Source of the DNA: Mimachlamys varia
Lineage: Eukaryota > Mollusca > Bivalvia > Pectinida > Pectinidae
DNA length: 64,000 nt
Direction of reading: 5' to 3'
NCBI GenBank assembly: GCA_947623455.1
Contig: OX392527.1
Coordinates: 12,582,001-12,646,000, forward strand
The notes under the pieces were generated by a model that was not told the DNA's origin, searched no databases, and saw nothing but the letters and a program-made list of their open reading frames with translations. The first letter of the stretch is position 1; every line of letters starts with the position of its first letter. Position numbers and translations under genes: made by a program. Of this stretch, positions 26,390 through 36,002 are shown in pieces.

Positions 26390-26839
26390 GAATGGATCTA
26401 GAAGTTATTTCTAGGGAATCAGAAGATGGATCTTGAAGTTATTTCTAGGGAGTCAGAAGATGGATCTAGAAGTTATTTCTAGGGAATCAGAAGTTGATCT
26501 GGAAGTTATTTCTAGGAAGTCAGAAGTTGATCTGGAAGTTATTTCTAGGAAGTCAGAAGTTGATCGGGAAGTTATTTTTAGGGGGTCAGAAGTTGATCAG
26601 GAAGTTATTTCTAGGGGGTCAGAAGTTGATCTGGAAGTTATTTCTAGGGGGTCAGAAGTTGATCTGGAAGTTATTTCTAGGAAGTCAGAAGTTGATCTGG
26701 AAGTTATTTCTAGGGGGTCAGAAGTTGATCAGGAAGTTATTTCTAGGGGGTCAGAAGTTGATCAGGAAGTTATTTTTAGGGGGTCAGAAGTTGATCTGGA
26801 AGTTATTGCTAGGAAGTCAGAAGATGGATTTGGAAGATA
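26390..26839. repeat. 33-bp minisatellite in the RhoGAP intron, about 13.5 units
   Basis: Units contain GAAGTTATTTCTAGGGGGTC followed by AGAAGTTGATCTG. Variants are AGGAAGTC, AGGGAGTC and GATCAG or GATCGG. Edge units at both ends read GAAGATGGAT instead of GAAGTTGAT. Because 33 is divisible by 3, two plus-strand frames stay open (135 and 122 codons); these are repeat by-products antisense to the gene. Confidence 0.95.
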
Positions 26840-27080
26840 AATCACTAAGCAGTGCTGTGTGACACACTGCCATACAATCCTATATCTAAATTTTGCTAAG
26901 TTATCTTCAGCAAGTTTTAAAGTTATGCTCCGGACAATACCTTTGACCTTTAACCTCATTGTCCACACCCAATAGTGCTATGTCACACACAGCCTTCACA
27001 TCCTAAACCTATAACTAAAATTTCATCAAGATTTCTTTAGATAGTCAGCAATTAATATAAGGCCCTGACGAACTATTCTA

Positions 27081-28499
27081 ACAAACGGCTAAAGATTCAC
27101 ACAAACAGCTACAGATTCACACAAATGGCCAAAGATTCACACAAACAGCTACAGATTCACACAAATGGCCAAAGATTCACACAAACGGCCAAAGATTCAC
27201 ACAAACGGCCAAAGATTCACACAAACGGCCAAAGATTCACACAAACGGCGAAAGATTCACACAAACAGCAAAAGATTCACACAAACAGCCAAAGATTCAA
27301 ACAAATGGCCAAAGTTTCACACAAATGGCTAAAGATTCACACAAACGGCGAAAGATTCACACAAACAGCTAAAGATTTACAAAAACAGCCAAAGATTCAC
27401 ACAAACGGCCAAAGATTCACACAAACAGCTAAAGATTCACACAAACAGCACAAGATTCACACAAATGGCCAAAGATTCACACAAACAGCTAAAGATTCAC
27501 ACAAACAGCCAAAGATTCACACAAACAGCTAAAGATTCACACAAACAGCAAAAGATTCACACAAATGGTCAAAGATTCACACAAACAGCTAAAGATTCAC
27601 ACAAACAGCTAAAGATTCACACAAACAGCTAAAAATTCACACAAACAGCGAAAGATTTACACAAACAGCAAAAGATTCACACAAATGGCCAAAGATTCAC
27701 ACAAACAGCTAAAGATTCACACAAACAGCTAAAGATTTACACAAACAGCAAAAGATTCACACAAATGGCTAAAGATTCACACAAACAGCTAAAGATTCAC
27801 ACAAATGGCCAAAGATTCACACAAATGGCCAAAGATTCACACAAACAGCTAAAGATTCACACAAACAGCTAAAGATTCACACAAATGGCTAATAATTCAC
27901 ACAAACGGCCAAAGATTCACATAAACAGCTAAAGATTCACACAAACGGCCAAATATTCACACAAACAGCTAAAGATTCACATAAACAGCTAAAGATTCAC
28001 ACAAATGGCCAAAGATTCACACAAATGGTCAAAAATTCACACAAATGGCCAAAGATTCACATAAACAGCTAAAGATTCACACAAACAGCTAAAGATTCAC
28101 ACAAACAGCCAAAGATTCACACAAATGGTCAAAAATTCACACAAACAGCTAAAGATTCACACAAATGGCCAAAGATTCACACAAACAGCTAAAGATTCAC
28201 ACAAACAGCTAAAGATTCACACAAACAGCAAAAGATTCACACAAATGGTCAAAGATTCACACAAACGGCCAGATTTACACAAATGGCGAAAGATTCACAC
28301 AAACGGCCAAAGATTCACATAAACAGCTAAAGATTCACATAAACAGATAAAGATTCACACCAATGGCCAAAGATTCACACAAACAGCAAAAGATTCACAC
28401 AAATGGCCAAAGATTCACACAAACAGCTAAAGATTCACACAAATGGCCAAAGATTCACACAAACAGCTAAAGATTCACACAAATGGCCAAAGATTCACA
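27081..28499. repeat. 20-bp minisatellite in the RhoGAP intron, about 71 units
   Basis: Near-perfect 20-bp units of the form ATTCACACAAACAGCTAAAG, with the last part varying (CAGCT, TGGCC, CGGCC, CAGCA). The array is cut at 28500 by a Helitron-like insertion, and its continuation (AAATGGCCAAGGATTCACAC) reappears at 31183. Confidence 0.95.
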
Positions 28500-28500
28500 A

Positions 28501-31182
28501 CAAGAGGCCCAAGGGCCTTAACGGTCATCTGACTACCAATTGTGATACCATTATGGAATTAGTTTAAACAATATTTTATTTCCATCAGTGTACATGTATA
28601 TTACATATATAGAAATTATACAAATAGTGAGGATTGGAAAACAAGCTAATAGCTTATATAAATTCCTCTCCTCTAGGAATTAGTAATACAATCATGTAAC
28701 AATATGCCACACAAATGTGGTTTTCAAGATGGTGATGATCATGGATTTCTTCGGAACAGTGCGAAAAATAACATTTGGTCAGAATCATTTTAGGCAAGTT
28801 TCAGATCATGGAAAGTGTTAGATGTGGGTGCAAAATGGGGGCTGTTGCAGCCATCTTGGATCTCTGACGGACTGGCGAAATAACAACATTTGGTTGGGAC
28901 TATCTGGGGATCATTTTTCTATGAAAAGTTTTAAATGTGTATTCAAAATGGGGGCTGTGGCAGCCATCTTGGATGTCTGACGGACCCGATAAATAACATT
29001 TGGTTGGGACTATCTGAGGATAATTTTTGCAAGGTTCAGCTCAATGTCACTGGTAGAACTTGAGAAGTTCAAAATGACATATGTGGCGGCCATCTTAGAT
29101 TTGTGACAATGGGCGAGTTCGATTGCCGACTATAGTTACTGTAGTCTACTAGAGTTCAACCGAACACACTTTAGTTATAATGTACTGCGCATGTGTACAG
29201 AAAGAAGGAGTTGAACTTGAGAAGAAGTTTAAAATGTGAAAAGTTTACGGACGGCAATTTTGTTTTTCAAGATGGCGAATCTGGCGGCCATCTTGGATTT
29301 TGGACCAACCCGAAATGTAACAACACTTGGTCAGGACCATCTCAGGATCATTTCAGCCAATTTTCAGCTTAATCCCAGTGGTAGAACTTGATAAGAAGTT
29401 GGAAACGTGTTTTTCAAGATTGCGGCTCTGGCAGCCATCTTGGATTTCGGACCAACCCAAAAAGTAACAATACTTGATCAGGACCATCTCAGGATCATGT
29501 CAGCCAAGTTTCAGCTTAATCACACAGGTAGAACTTGAGAAGAAGTTTGAAATGTGTTTTTCAAGATGGCGGCTCTGAAGGCCATCTTGGATTTCCGACC
29601 AACCTGAAAAATAACAACACTTGGTCAGGACAATCTCAGAATCACTTCAGCCAAGTTTTAGCTTAATCCCACAGGTAGAACTTGAGAAGAAGTTGGAAAT
29701 GTGTTTTGTAAGATGGCGGCCATCTTGGATTTCGAACCGACCGAAAAGTAACAACTCATGGTCAGGACCATCTCAGGATAATTTCAGCCAAGTTTCAGCT
29801 TAATCCCACAGGTGAAATGTGAGAGAAATTTGGAAATGTGTTTTTCAAGATGGCGGCTCTGGCGGCCATCTTGGATTTTGGACCAACCCAAAAAATAACA
29901 ACACTTGGTCAGGACCATCTCAGGATCATTTCAGCCAAGTTTCATCTTAATCCCACTGGTAGAACTTGAAAAGAAGTTGAAAATGTGTTTTTCAAGATGG
30001 CGGCTCTGGCAGCCATCTTGGATTTCGGACCGACCCGAAAAATAACAACACTTGGTCAGGACTATCTCAGGATCATTTCAGCCAAGTTTCAGCTTAATCC
30101 CAGTGGTAGAACTTAAGAAGAAGTTTAAAATAGGTGTTGTTCAGGAAAACAGTGATTGCGCAATCATGTCACAAAATGGCCGCCATGGCACAAATGTCGA
30201 GAGTTTTTCGGACCCGAAAAATAACAACATTTTATGGGCTGCCCTTCCTGAACATCCCTACCAATTTTCAGCTCACAGGTACCAGTGGAACTGTAGAAGA
30301 AGTTTAATATGTGTTTTTCAAGATGTCGGCTATGGCGGCCATCTTGGATTTCGGACCGACCCGAAAAATAACAACACTTGGTCAGGACCATCTCAGGATC
30401 ATTTCAGCCAAGTTTCATCTTAATCCCACTGGTAGAACTTGAAAAGAAGTTGAAAATGTGTTTTTCAAGATGGCGGCTCTGGCGGCCATCTTGGATTTCG
30501 GACCGACCCGAAAAATAACAACACTTGGTCAGGACTATCTCAGGATCATTTCAGCCAAGTTTCAGCTTAATCCCAGTGGTAGAACTTAAGAAGAAGTTTA
30601 AAATAGGTGTTGTTCAGGAAAACAGTGATTGCGCAATCATGTCACAAAATGGCCGCTATGGCACAAATGTCGAGAGTTTTTCAGACCCGAAAAATAACAA
30701 CATTATGTGGGCTGCCCTTCCTGAACATCCCTACCAATTTTCAGCTCACAGGTACCAGTGGAACTGTAGAAGAAGTTTAATATGTGTTTTTCAAGATGTT
30801 GGCTATGGCGGCCATCTTGGATTTCGGACCGACCCGAAAAATAACAACACTTGGTCAGGACCATCTCAGGATCATTTCAGCTAAGTTTCGGCTTATTCCC
30901 ACTGGTAGAACTTGAGAAGAAGTTGAAAATGTGTTTTTCAAGATGGCGGCTATGGCGGCCATCTTGGATTTCGGACCGACCCGAAAAATAACAACACTTG
31001 GTCAGGACCATCTCAGGATCATTTCAGCTAAGTTTCAGCTTATTCCCATTGGTAGAACTTGAGAAGAAGTTTGAAATGTGAAAAGTTTACGGACGGCGGA
31101 CGGCGGACGGCGGACGGCGGACGACGACGGACGAAGCACGGTAACTATAGGTCATCTTGACCCTTTGGGTCAGATGACCTAA
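28501..31182. mobile_element. Non-autonomous Helitron-like element (family 1, 2.7 kb)
   Basis: Same family ends as the 566-bp copy at 20715. It starts CAAGAGGCCCAAGGGCC with GGTCATCTGAC just inside and ends with the hairpin GGTCATCTTGACCC-TTT-GGGTCAGATGACC (31150-31179) then TAA. A GGACGGC-repeat tail (31089-31135) precedes the hairpin. It interrupts the 20-bp array: left flank GATTCACAA plus right flank AAATGGCC rebuilds the array unit in length with one base change, so no target duplication is required. The interior is mostly about 147-bp tandem repeats. No transposase or helicase was seen. Family identity between the two copies is clear; the Helitron-like class is inferred. Confidence 0.65.
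29225..31075. repeat. About 147-bp internal repeats of the Helitron-like element
   Basis: Units centre on CAAGATGGCGGCTCTGGCGG and CCATCTTGGATTTCGGACC, followed by ACAACACTTGGTCAGGACC and CAGCTTAATCCCACTGGTAG. Spacing is 147 bases between 29415, 29562 and 29709 and again 29846 to 29993. A longer block is duplicated with an offset of 473 bases (29941 versus 30414) and includes a non-unit segment GTTGTTCAGGAAAACAGTG. Older, more diverged units lie from about 28720 to 29225. Open frames such as 30052-30423 and 30525-30884 derive from this duplication. Confidence 0.9.
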
Positions 31183-31215
31183 AAATGGCCAAGGATTCAC
31201 ACAAACGGACAAACA
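31183..31215. repeat. Right remnant of the 20-bp array
   Basis: AAATGGCCAAGGATTCACAC and one further partial unit follow the Helitron-like element. They continue the array broken at 28500. Confidence 0.85.
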
Positions 31216-31831
31216 GCATAACGTTTCTAGAATTATTTTATGGAAATTATAAATGGGGAAGTCTGATGTTGATATGTGTCTGGTACATGGAACTGAATGA
31301 TATGTCAGAGTGACACCGCTACATTTTGTTTATACTTGTGATGTTTAAGACCAGAAAATGGTTCAGTAAGATGACACTGAAGGTAAATACTGGCCATGAA
31401 AATCAATAATTCCTCATTTAAACTCATTTGCCCCTGTCATCTTTGATAATAGTAAATGATTAATTTAATGACCCTGAAAGCTTTTACTTCATATGAACTG
31501 TAAACTAATTGCCATCGTGCCTATTCCAGAGTACTGGGCCATCACATGTAGTCCTTCTGCTCACACACATCAAATCATACTGTTGCTTACACTGGCAGCT
31601 TTGTACTCAGCTCTGATCATATAGATGGACAGACAACCAAGATCTGATCATACAGATGGACGGACAACCAAGATCTGTTCGTACAGATGGATGGACAAGG
31701 AATTAATCATATTGAAGGACAAAACCAAGCTATCGTAATATTTTTAGAGTTAAGGTAATAAGAAAAAAAGGCATACATGTCAACTGTAAAGATATATATC
31801 ATAAACTATATCTTGTAAACAAATCACAAAC

Positions 31832-31961
31832 CTAAAGATGCCTTCCACTTCCATTCCGTATTCCCGTAAAAAGTCCACACTGTGGGTAAGGATAAACGGG
31901 ACTTTGCGGCAGTATCTCCGCTCATAGGCCATGGTGTCCTGTAAACTCTGCCCAAAAATAG
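31832..31961 (-). CDS. RhoGAP gene internal exon: start of the GAP domain
   Basis: This 130-base exon encodes the first part of the RhoGAP domain, including FGQSLQDTMAYERRY and DFLREYGMEVEGIF. Acceptor TTCCTGTTTCAG lies at 31962-31973 and donor GTTTGTG starts at 31831. Its first two bases complete an alanine codon begun in the upstream exon (G|CT); its last two (AG) begin the arginine codon completed by the next exon. Joining gives EGIFRLAG, where the Arg after IF is the catalytic arginine finger of RhoGAPs. FGQSL..T..YE just before the domain is characteristic of ARHGAP22/24/25. Confidence 0.9.
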
Positions 31962-32206
31962 CTGAAACAGGAAACAAACAAGTCTGTTACATCAAGGAAA
32001 GACACACAAGTTCTCGTACAATATCCGTGTCCATTTGTATAACGTAATGTTCTAATGAAACATCACATGCCTCACTTTTACTAAGAAGTCCTGTTGTATT
32101 TCTGAATATTTCTGTAGTAGTTTTCACACTTATTATTGCTATGTTTTTAGATGTTCTCATTCCTCTAATAAACAAGTAGATATCTGATCCTTTAGTTTAC
32201 TGTCAT

Positions 32207-32500
32207 GATTTCAATTTTAGGATCGTGAACTTTCCATTTCTTGATAGTAACATCCCTGCTTCTCCAACCTATGGTGTTTACTTGTCGCAGTTGATTCAAT
32301 ATTCTAGGGCTTGCTCTAAATATCGTGATTTTCGTGATCTATGTCGACTGCTGGCAAACAAACTAACAACACAAGGATTCGAGAGATGCAGGTTGATCAG
32401 AACTATGGGCAAGTTTTAAGGTCGCCATCTTTTTCTCATTGAGAAGTATTCTGTATCTTTAAGTGATATGAAGATGGACGTTCTTGAGTATGCTCATTAG
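32207..32500 (+). pseudogene. Retroelement polyprotein C-terminal fragment
   Basis: In one plus-strand frame, DFNFRIVNFPFLDSNIP, then YGVYLSQLIQYSRACSKY, then NKLTTQGFERCRL and, after an in-frame TAA (32417-32419), EKYSVSLSDM are readable. This pattern (FPFLDSNIP..P.YGVY.SQL.. .AR.CS) is the tail of a reverse-transcriptase polyprotein widespread in marine invertebrate and lancelet genomes, recalled from family knowledge. The TAA replaces a residue just after GKF, and a second stop (TAG) ends the readable stretch at 32498-32500. The catalytic RT part is absent. It lies antisense within a RhoGAP intron. The exact retroelement clade is not determined. Confidence 0.7.
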
Positions 32501-32700
32501 TGTGTTTACTTGTTGTGATTGACAATGATACTCGGTTCTAATTTTGAGAACTTGATGTTTACATGGATGTGACAAAGATTTACATGGCGGGTGTCGATGA
32601 AGCAGAAGACGCTTACTCTTCCTGAACACCTGGTCTTATTCTCTTGTACTTTTACAAGAGTCTCCATGTAAATCTTGCCTTTGTTCATATTTTGCCCCTG
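32501..32700 (+). mobile_element. Probable 3' UTR remnant of the same retroelement
   Basis: The sequence after the pseudogene includes GATTTACATGGCGGGTGTCG and CTTCCTGAACACCTGGTC, resembling the transcribed tail that usually follows this polyprotein. It also has an inverted pair AGATTTACATGG (about 32577) and CCATGTAAATCT (about 32663). The 3' boundary is approximate. Confidence 0.4.
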
Positions 32701-33008
32701 ATTTAATTGATTTTGAGTTTGGATTATGATTTTGTTAACGCCTCAGTATTCTCTTATTTATTTTCTAAGATATAAGGGTTTTAAAATTTGGTGTGAGAAG
32801 AATATTTTTCATAAGAAACACATTGGGAAAATTACTTTTAGAGGCTGGAAAAAAGTGGGAAGAAATAATTAGAATTTTGAAATAATGTGTCAGATGATTA
32901 TTTAATATCTATACTTCAAATATATCAAAATAAAATATAGGGGTCACATGGCAATTTTTTAATATGTGGTGTTTACAGAACATGTAGAGGAACCTCTAAC
33001 CGATCACT

Positions 33009-34925
33009 ATCAAACCTTCTGATGTTCAAACTTCTAATACCACTGTTAGACCTTTGGATCTTCAAACTTCTAATACCACTGTTAAACGTTTAGATCTTCA
33101 AACTTCTAATACAACTGTTACACATTTAGATCTTCAAACTTCTAATACCACTGTTAAACCTTTAGATCTTCAAACTTATAATACCACTGTTACACATTTA
33201 GATCTTCAAACTTCTAATACCAATATTAAACCTTTAGATCTCCAAACTTCTAATACCACTGTTAAACTTTTAGATTTTCAAACTTCTAATACCACTGTTA
33301 AACATTTAGATCTTCAAACTTCTAATACCACTGTTAAACATTTAGATCTTCAAATTTCTAATACCACTGTTAAACATTTAGATCTTCAAACTTCTTATAC
33401 CACTGTTAAACATTTAGATTTCAAACTTGTAATACAACTGTTAAACATTTAGATCTTCAAACTTCTTTTACCACTGTTAAACCTTTAGATTTTCAAACTT
33501 CTAATACCACTGTTAAACCTTTAGATTTTCAAACATCTAATACCACTGTTAAACCTTTAGATCTTCAAACTTATAATACCACTGTTAAACATTTAGATCT
33601 TCAAATTTCTAGATCTTCAAATTTCTAATACCACTGTTAAATATTTAGATCTTCAAACTTCTTATACCACTGTTAAACATTTAGATCTTCAAACTTGTAA
33701 TACAACTGTTAAACATTTAGATCTTCAAACTTCTTTTACCACTGTTAAACCTTTAGATTTTCAAACTTCTAATACCACTGTTAAACCTTTAGATTTTCAA
33801 ACATCTAATACCACTGTTAAACCTTTAGATCTTCAAACTTATAATACCACTGTTAAACCTTCAGATCTTCAAACTTCTCATAACACTGTTAAACATTTAG
33901 ATCTTCAAACTTCTAATACCACTGTTAAACCTTTAGATCTTCAAACTTCTAATACCACTGTTAAACCTTTAGATCTTCGGACTTCTAATACCACTTTTAA
34001 ACCTTTAGATCTTCAAACTTCTAATACCACTGTTAAACCTTTAGATCTTCAAACTTATAATACCACTGTTAAACATTTAGATCTTCAAACTTCTAATACC
34101 ACTGTTAAACATTTAGATCTTCAAACTTCTAATACCACTGTTAAACATTCAGATCTTCAAACTTCTAATACCACTGTTAAACATTTAGATCTTCAAACTT
34201 GTAATACAACTGTTAAACATTTAGATCTTCAAACTTCTAATACCACTGTTAAACATTTAGATCTTCAAACTTCTTATACCACTGTTAAACATTTAGATCT
34301 TCAAACTTCTAATACCACTGTTAAACATTTAAATCTTCAAACTTCTAATACCACTGTTAAACATTTAGATCTTTAAACTTCTAATACCACTGTTAAACAT
34401 TTAGATCTTCAAACTTCTAATACCACTGTTAAACCTTTAGATCTTCAAACTTATAATACCACTGTTAAACCTTCAGATCTTCAAACTTCTAATACCACTG
34501 TTAAACCTTCAGATCTTCAAACTTCTAATACCACTGTTAAACCTTTGGATCTTCAAACTTCTAATACCACTGTTAAACCTTCAGATCTTCAAACTTCTAA
34601 TACCACTGTTAAACCTTCAAATCTTCAAACTTCTAATACCACTGTTAAACCTTTGGATCTTCAAATTTCTAATACCACTGTTAAACTTTCAGATCTTCAA
34701 ACTTCTAATACCACTGTTAAACCTTCAGATCTTCAAACTTCTAATACCACTGTTAAACCTTTGGATCTTCAAACTTTTAATACCACTGTTAAACCTTCAG
34801 ATCTTCAAACTTCTAATACCACTGTTAAACCTTCAGATCTTCAAACTTCTAATACCACTGTTAAACCTTTGGATCTTCAAACTTTTAATACCACTGTTAA
34901 ACATTTAGATCCTCCAACTTACCAC
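33009..34925. repeat. 36-bp minisatellite in the RhoGAP intron, about 53 units
   Basis: Units of 36 bp contain TTAGATCTTCAAACTTCTAA followed by TACCACTGTTAAACCT or AACAT. Single substitutions define blocks (TCAGATC, TTGGATC, TTATAATACC, TTTTACCAC). A block around 33440-33560 recurs around 33700-33830, showing local duplication. The period is divisible by 3, which explains 12-residue repeating open frames at 33054-33452 and 34545-34931. Confidence 0.95.
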
Positions 34926-35093
34926 TATTGAACTTTTTACTCCTTCAACCTATAATCATCAAACTTTTAGATCTTCTAAATTGCCACAATTAATCTTTTT
35001 GCTCCTTTAACTTATTCTCATCAAACCTTACCAAACCTTGCTCCAGGTTACAAGTCACCTGTTAAATGTTTATGTCACCATCCTCCCCCTTAC

Positions 35094-35216
35094 CTCCACC
35101 AAAAGGTGCGTGCATGACTTTCCGTAGGGCCTTGATCCACGTGTCTCGTTCCTCTGCGGTGTTGGCCCACAAGAGAAATGTGTCGTGGTTTGGTGTCATC
35201 TTGGCCTGGATGGGTC
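35094..35216 (-). CDS. RhoGAP gene exon: C-terminal part of the PH domain
   Basis: This 123-base exon follows acceptor AAACTGTTTAG (35217-35227) and ends before donor GTAAGG (35093). In the frame continuing into the next exon it reads NHDTFLLWAN, then TAEERDTWIKALRKVM and HAPFGG. That is the last PH-domain strand and C-terminal helix with its invariant Trp, followed by the linker that precedes FGQ in ARHGAP22/24/25. PH domains of this family bind phosphoinositides and recruit the protein to membranes. The first two bases finish a codon from an exon not found, so the first half of the PH domain and the start codon are missing from the visible gene. Confidence 0.85.
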
Positions 35217-35310
35217 CTAAACAGTTTAAATATTCATTACTTTACATTACAAAGCAGTCTGAAAGAGGTCGTTATTTAGATGTCACTGTGTTAGAATTTC
35301 TTTTGTAAAT

Positions 35311-35402
35311 CAAGAGGCCCAGAGGGTCTGTATTGCTCACCTGGATTATGCGCAATCCTAGGAACACATATTCAATTAAAGTACTTTGCATATATTTACA
35401 TA
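35311..35402. mobile_element. 5' fragment of a Helitron-like family-1 element
   Basis: CAAGAGGCCCAGAGGGTCTG followed by TATTGCTCACCTGG resembles the left end of the elements at 20715 and 28501. No matching right end was found before the 54-bp array, and a TA-flanked MITE interrupts it at 35405. Confidence 0.45.
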
Positions 35403-35404
35403 TA

Positions 35405-35989
35405 AGGTGACACTACCCAAATCGGATCAGTACCCAAATCGGATCACTTTTATCAAAAATACTTCTAAATCAACAACAGTGTCAACAGATTGATTATAAC
35501 AATAATATAGTCTTAGAAAAGATAGTCACACACCATTTCATGTCCACATATCATAAGTTTTTTTGTTTAAATATGCCATAAAACATTATTGAATCTCAAA
35601 ACTTTGAGTTTTGTTACGTTTCTGAAAAAAATGCATTCTGTTTTGAACTATAAAAATAAATCCACTCGATAGAAATACTTGTTTTCATATAAATTCTAAA
35701 AGGACATCATTAAATGTTGATATGTTACAGCAAATATATTAATTTGAAATGGAAAATACTGCAAAATTCAAGTCTGGGTCCTCAAATTCGCAAAATCTCA
35801 AACTGCTGATTTGTGACGTCAGAGGGTTCTAGAAGTATCCAACGTGAACCTCAAGTGCTATTTTTTTTGTAAGAACACCCATCGATGTTCTTCTTTCGAT
35901 GCAATCATTAATGGATATAATTCGTCCTCAGATTTTTTAATGAATGAATAAAATGATGCTTTGGTGATCCAATTTGGGTACTGTCACCT
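35405..35989. mobile_element. MITE with TA target duplication (585 bp)
   Basis: Left end AGGTGACACTACCCAAAT (35405 on) matches the inverse of the right end (…TTGGGTACTGTCACCT, ending 35989) over 25 bp with two mismatches. Both ends are flanked by TA (35403-35404, 35990-35991). The left end also contains a direct duplication of TACCCAAATCGGATCA. There is no coding sequence. TA duplications suggest a Tc1/mariner-type source, by inference. The 54-bp array begins only about 15 bp beyond the right end. Confidence 0.75.
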
Positions 35990-36002
35990 TATCACTTATC
36001 TT

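Larger units (their letters stand above)
26116..31831 (-). other. Intron of the RhoGAP gene (phase 2, 5.7 kb)
   Basis: On the minus strand it begins with donor GTTTGTG at 31831 and ends with acceptor TTTTTTAACAG at 26116. It splits an arginine codon (AG|A). It holds a 33-bp array, a 20-bp array, a 2.7-kb Helitron-like insertion and about 1.1 kb of unique DNA (26116-26389, 26840-27080, 31216-31831) without recognisable genes. Confidence 0.85.
31962..35093 (-). other. Intron of the RhoGAP gene (phase 1, 3.1 kb)
   Basis: Donor GTAAGG at 35093 and acceptor TTCCTGTTTCAG ending at 31962. The intron contains a retroelement fragment (32207-32700) and a 36-bp array (33009-34925). The rest (31962-32206, 32701-33008, 34926-35093) is unique AT-rich DNA. 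Confidence 0.85.

Noticed and set aside
27081..28499. Possible CRISPR array (regular short repeats)
   Set aside because: Units of 20 bp are contiguous with no unique spacers, and the context is a eukaryotic intron.
31780..31831. Extension of the 31832-31961 exon past IFR into FVICLQD
   Set aside because: GTTTGTG is a donor here; splicing to 26115 restores EGIFRLAG, whereas read-through leaves the family alignment at once.
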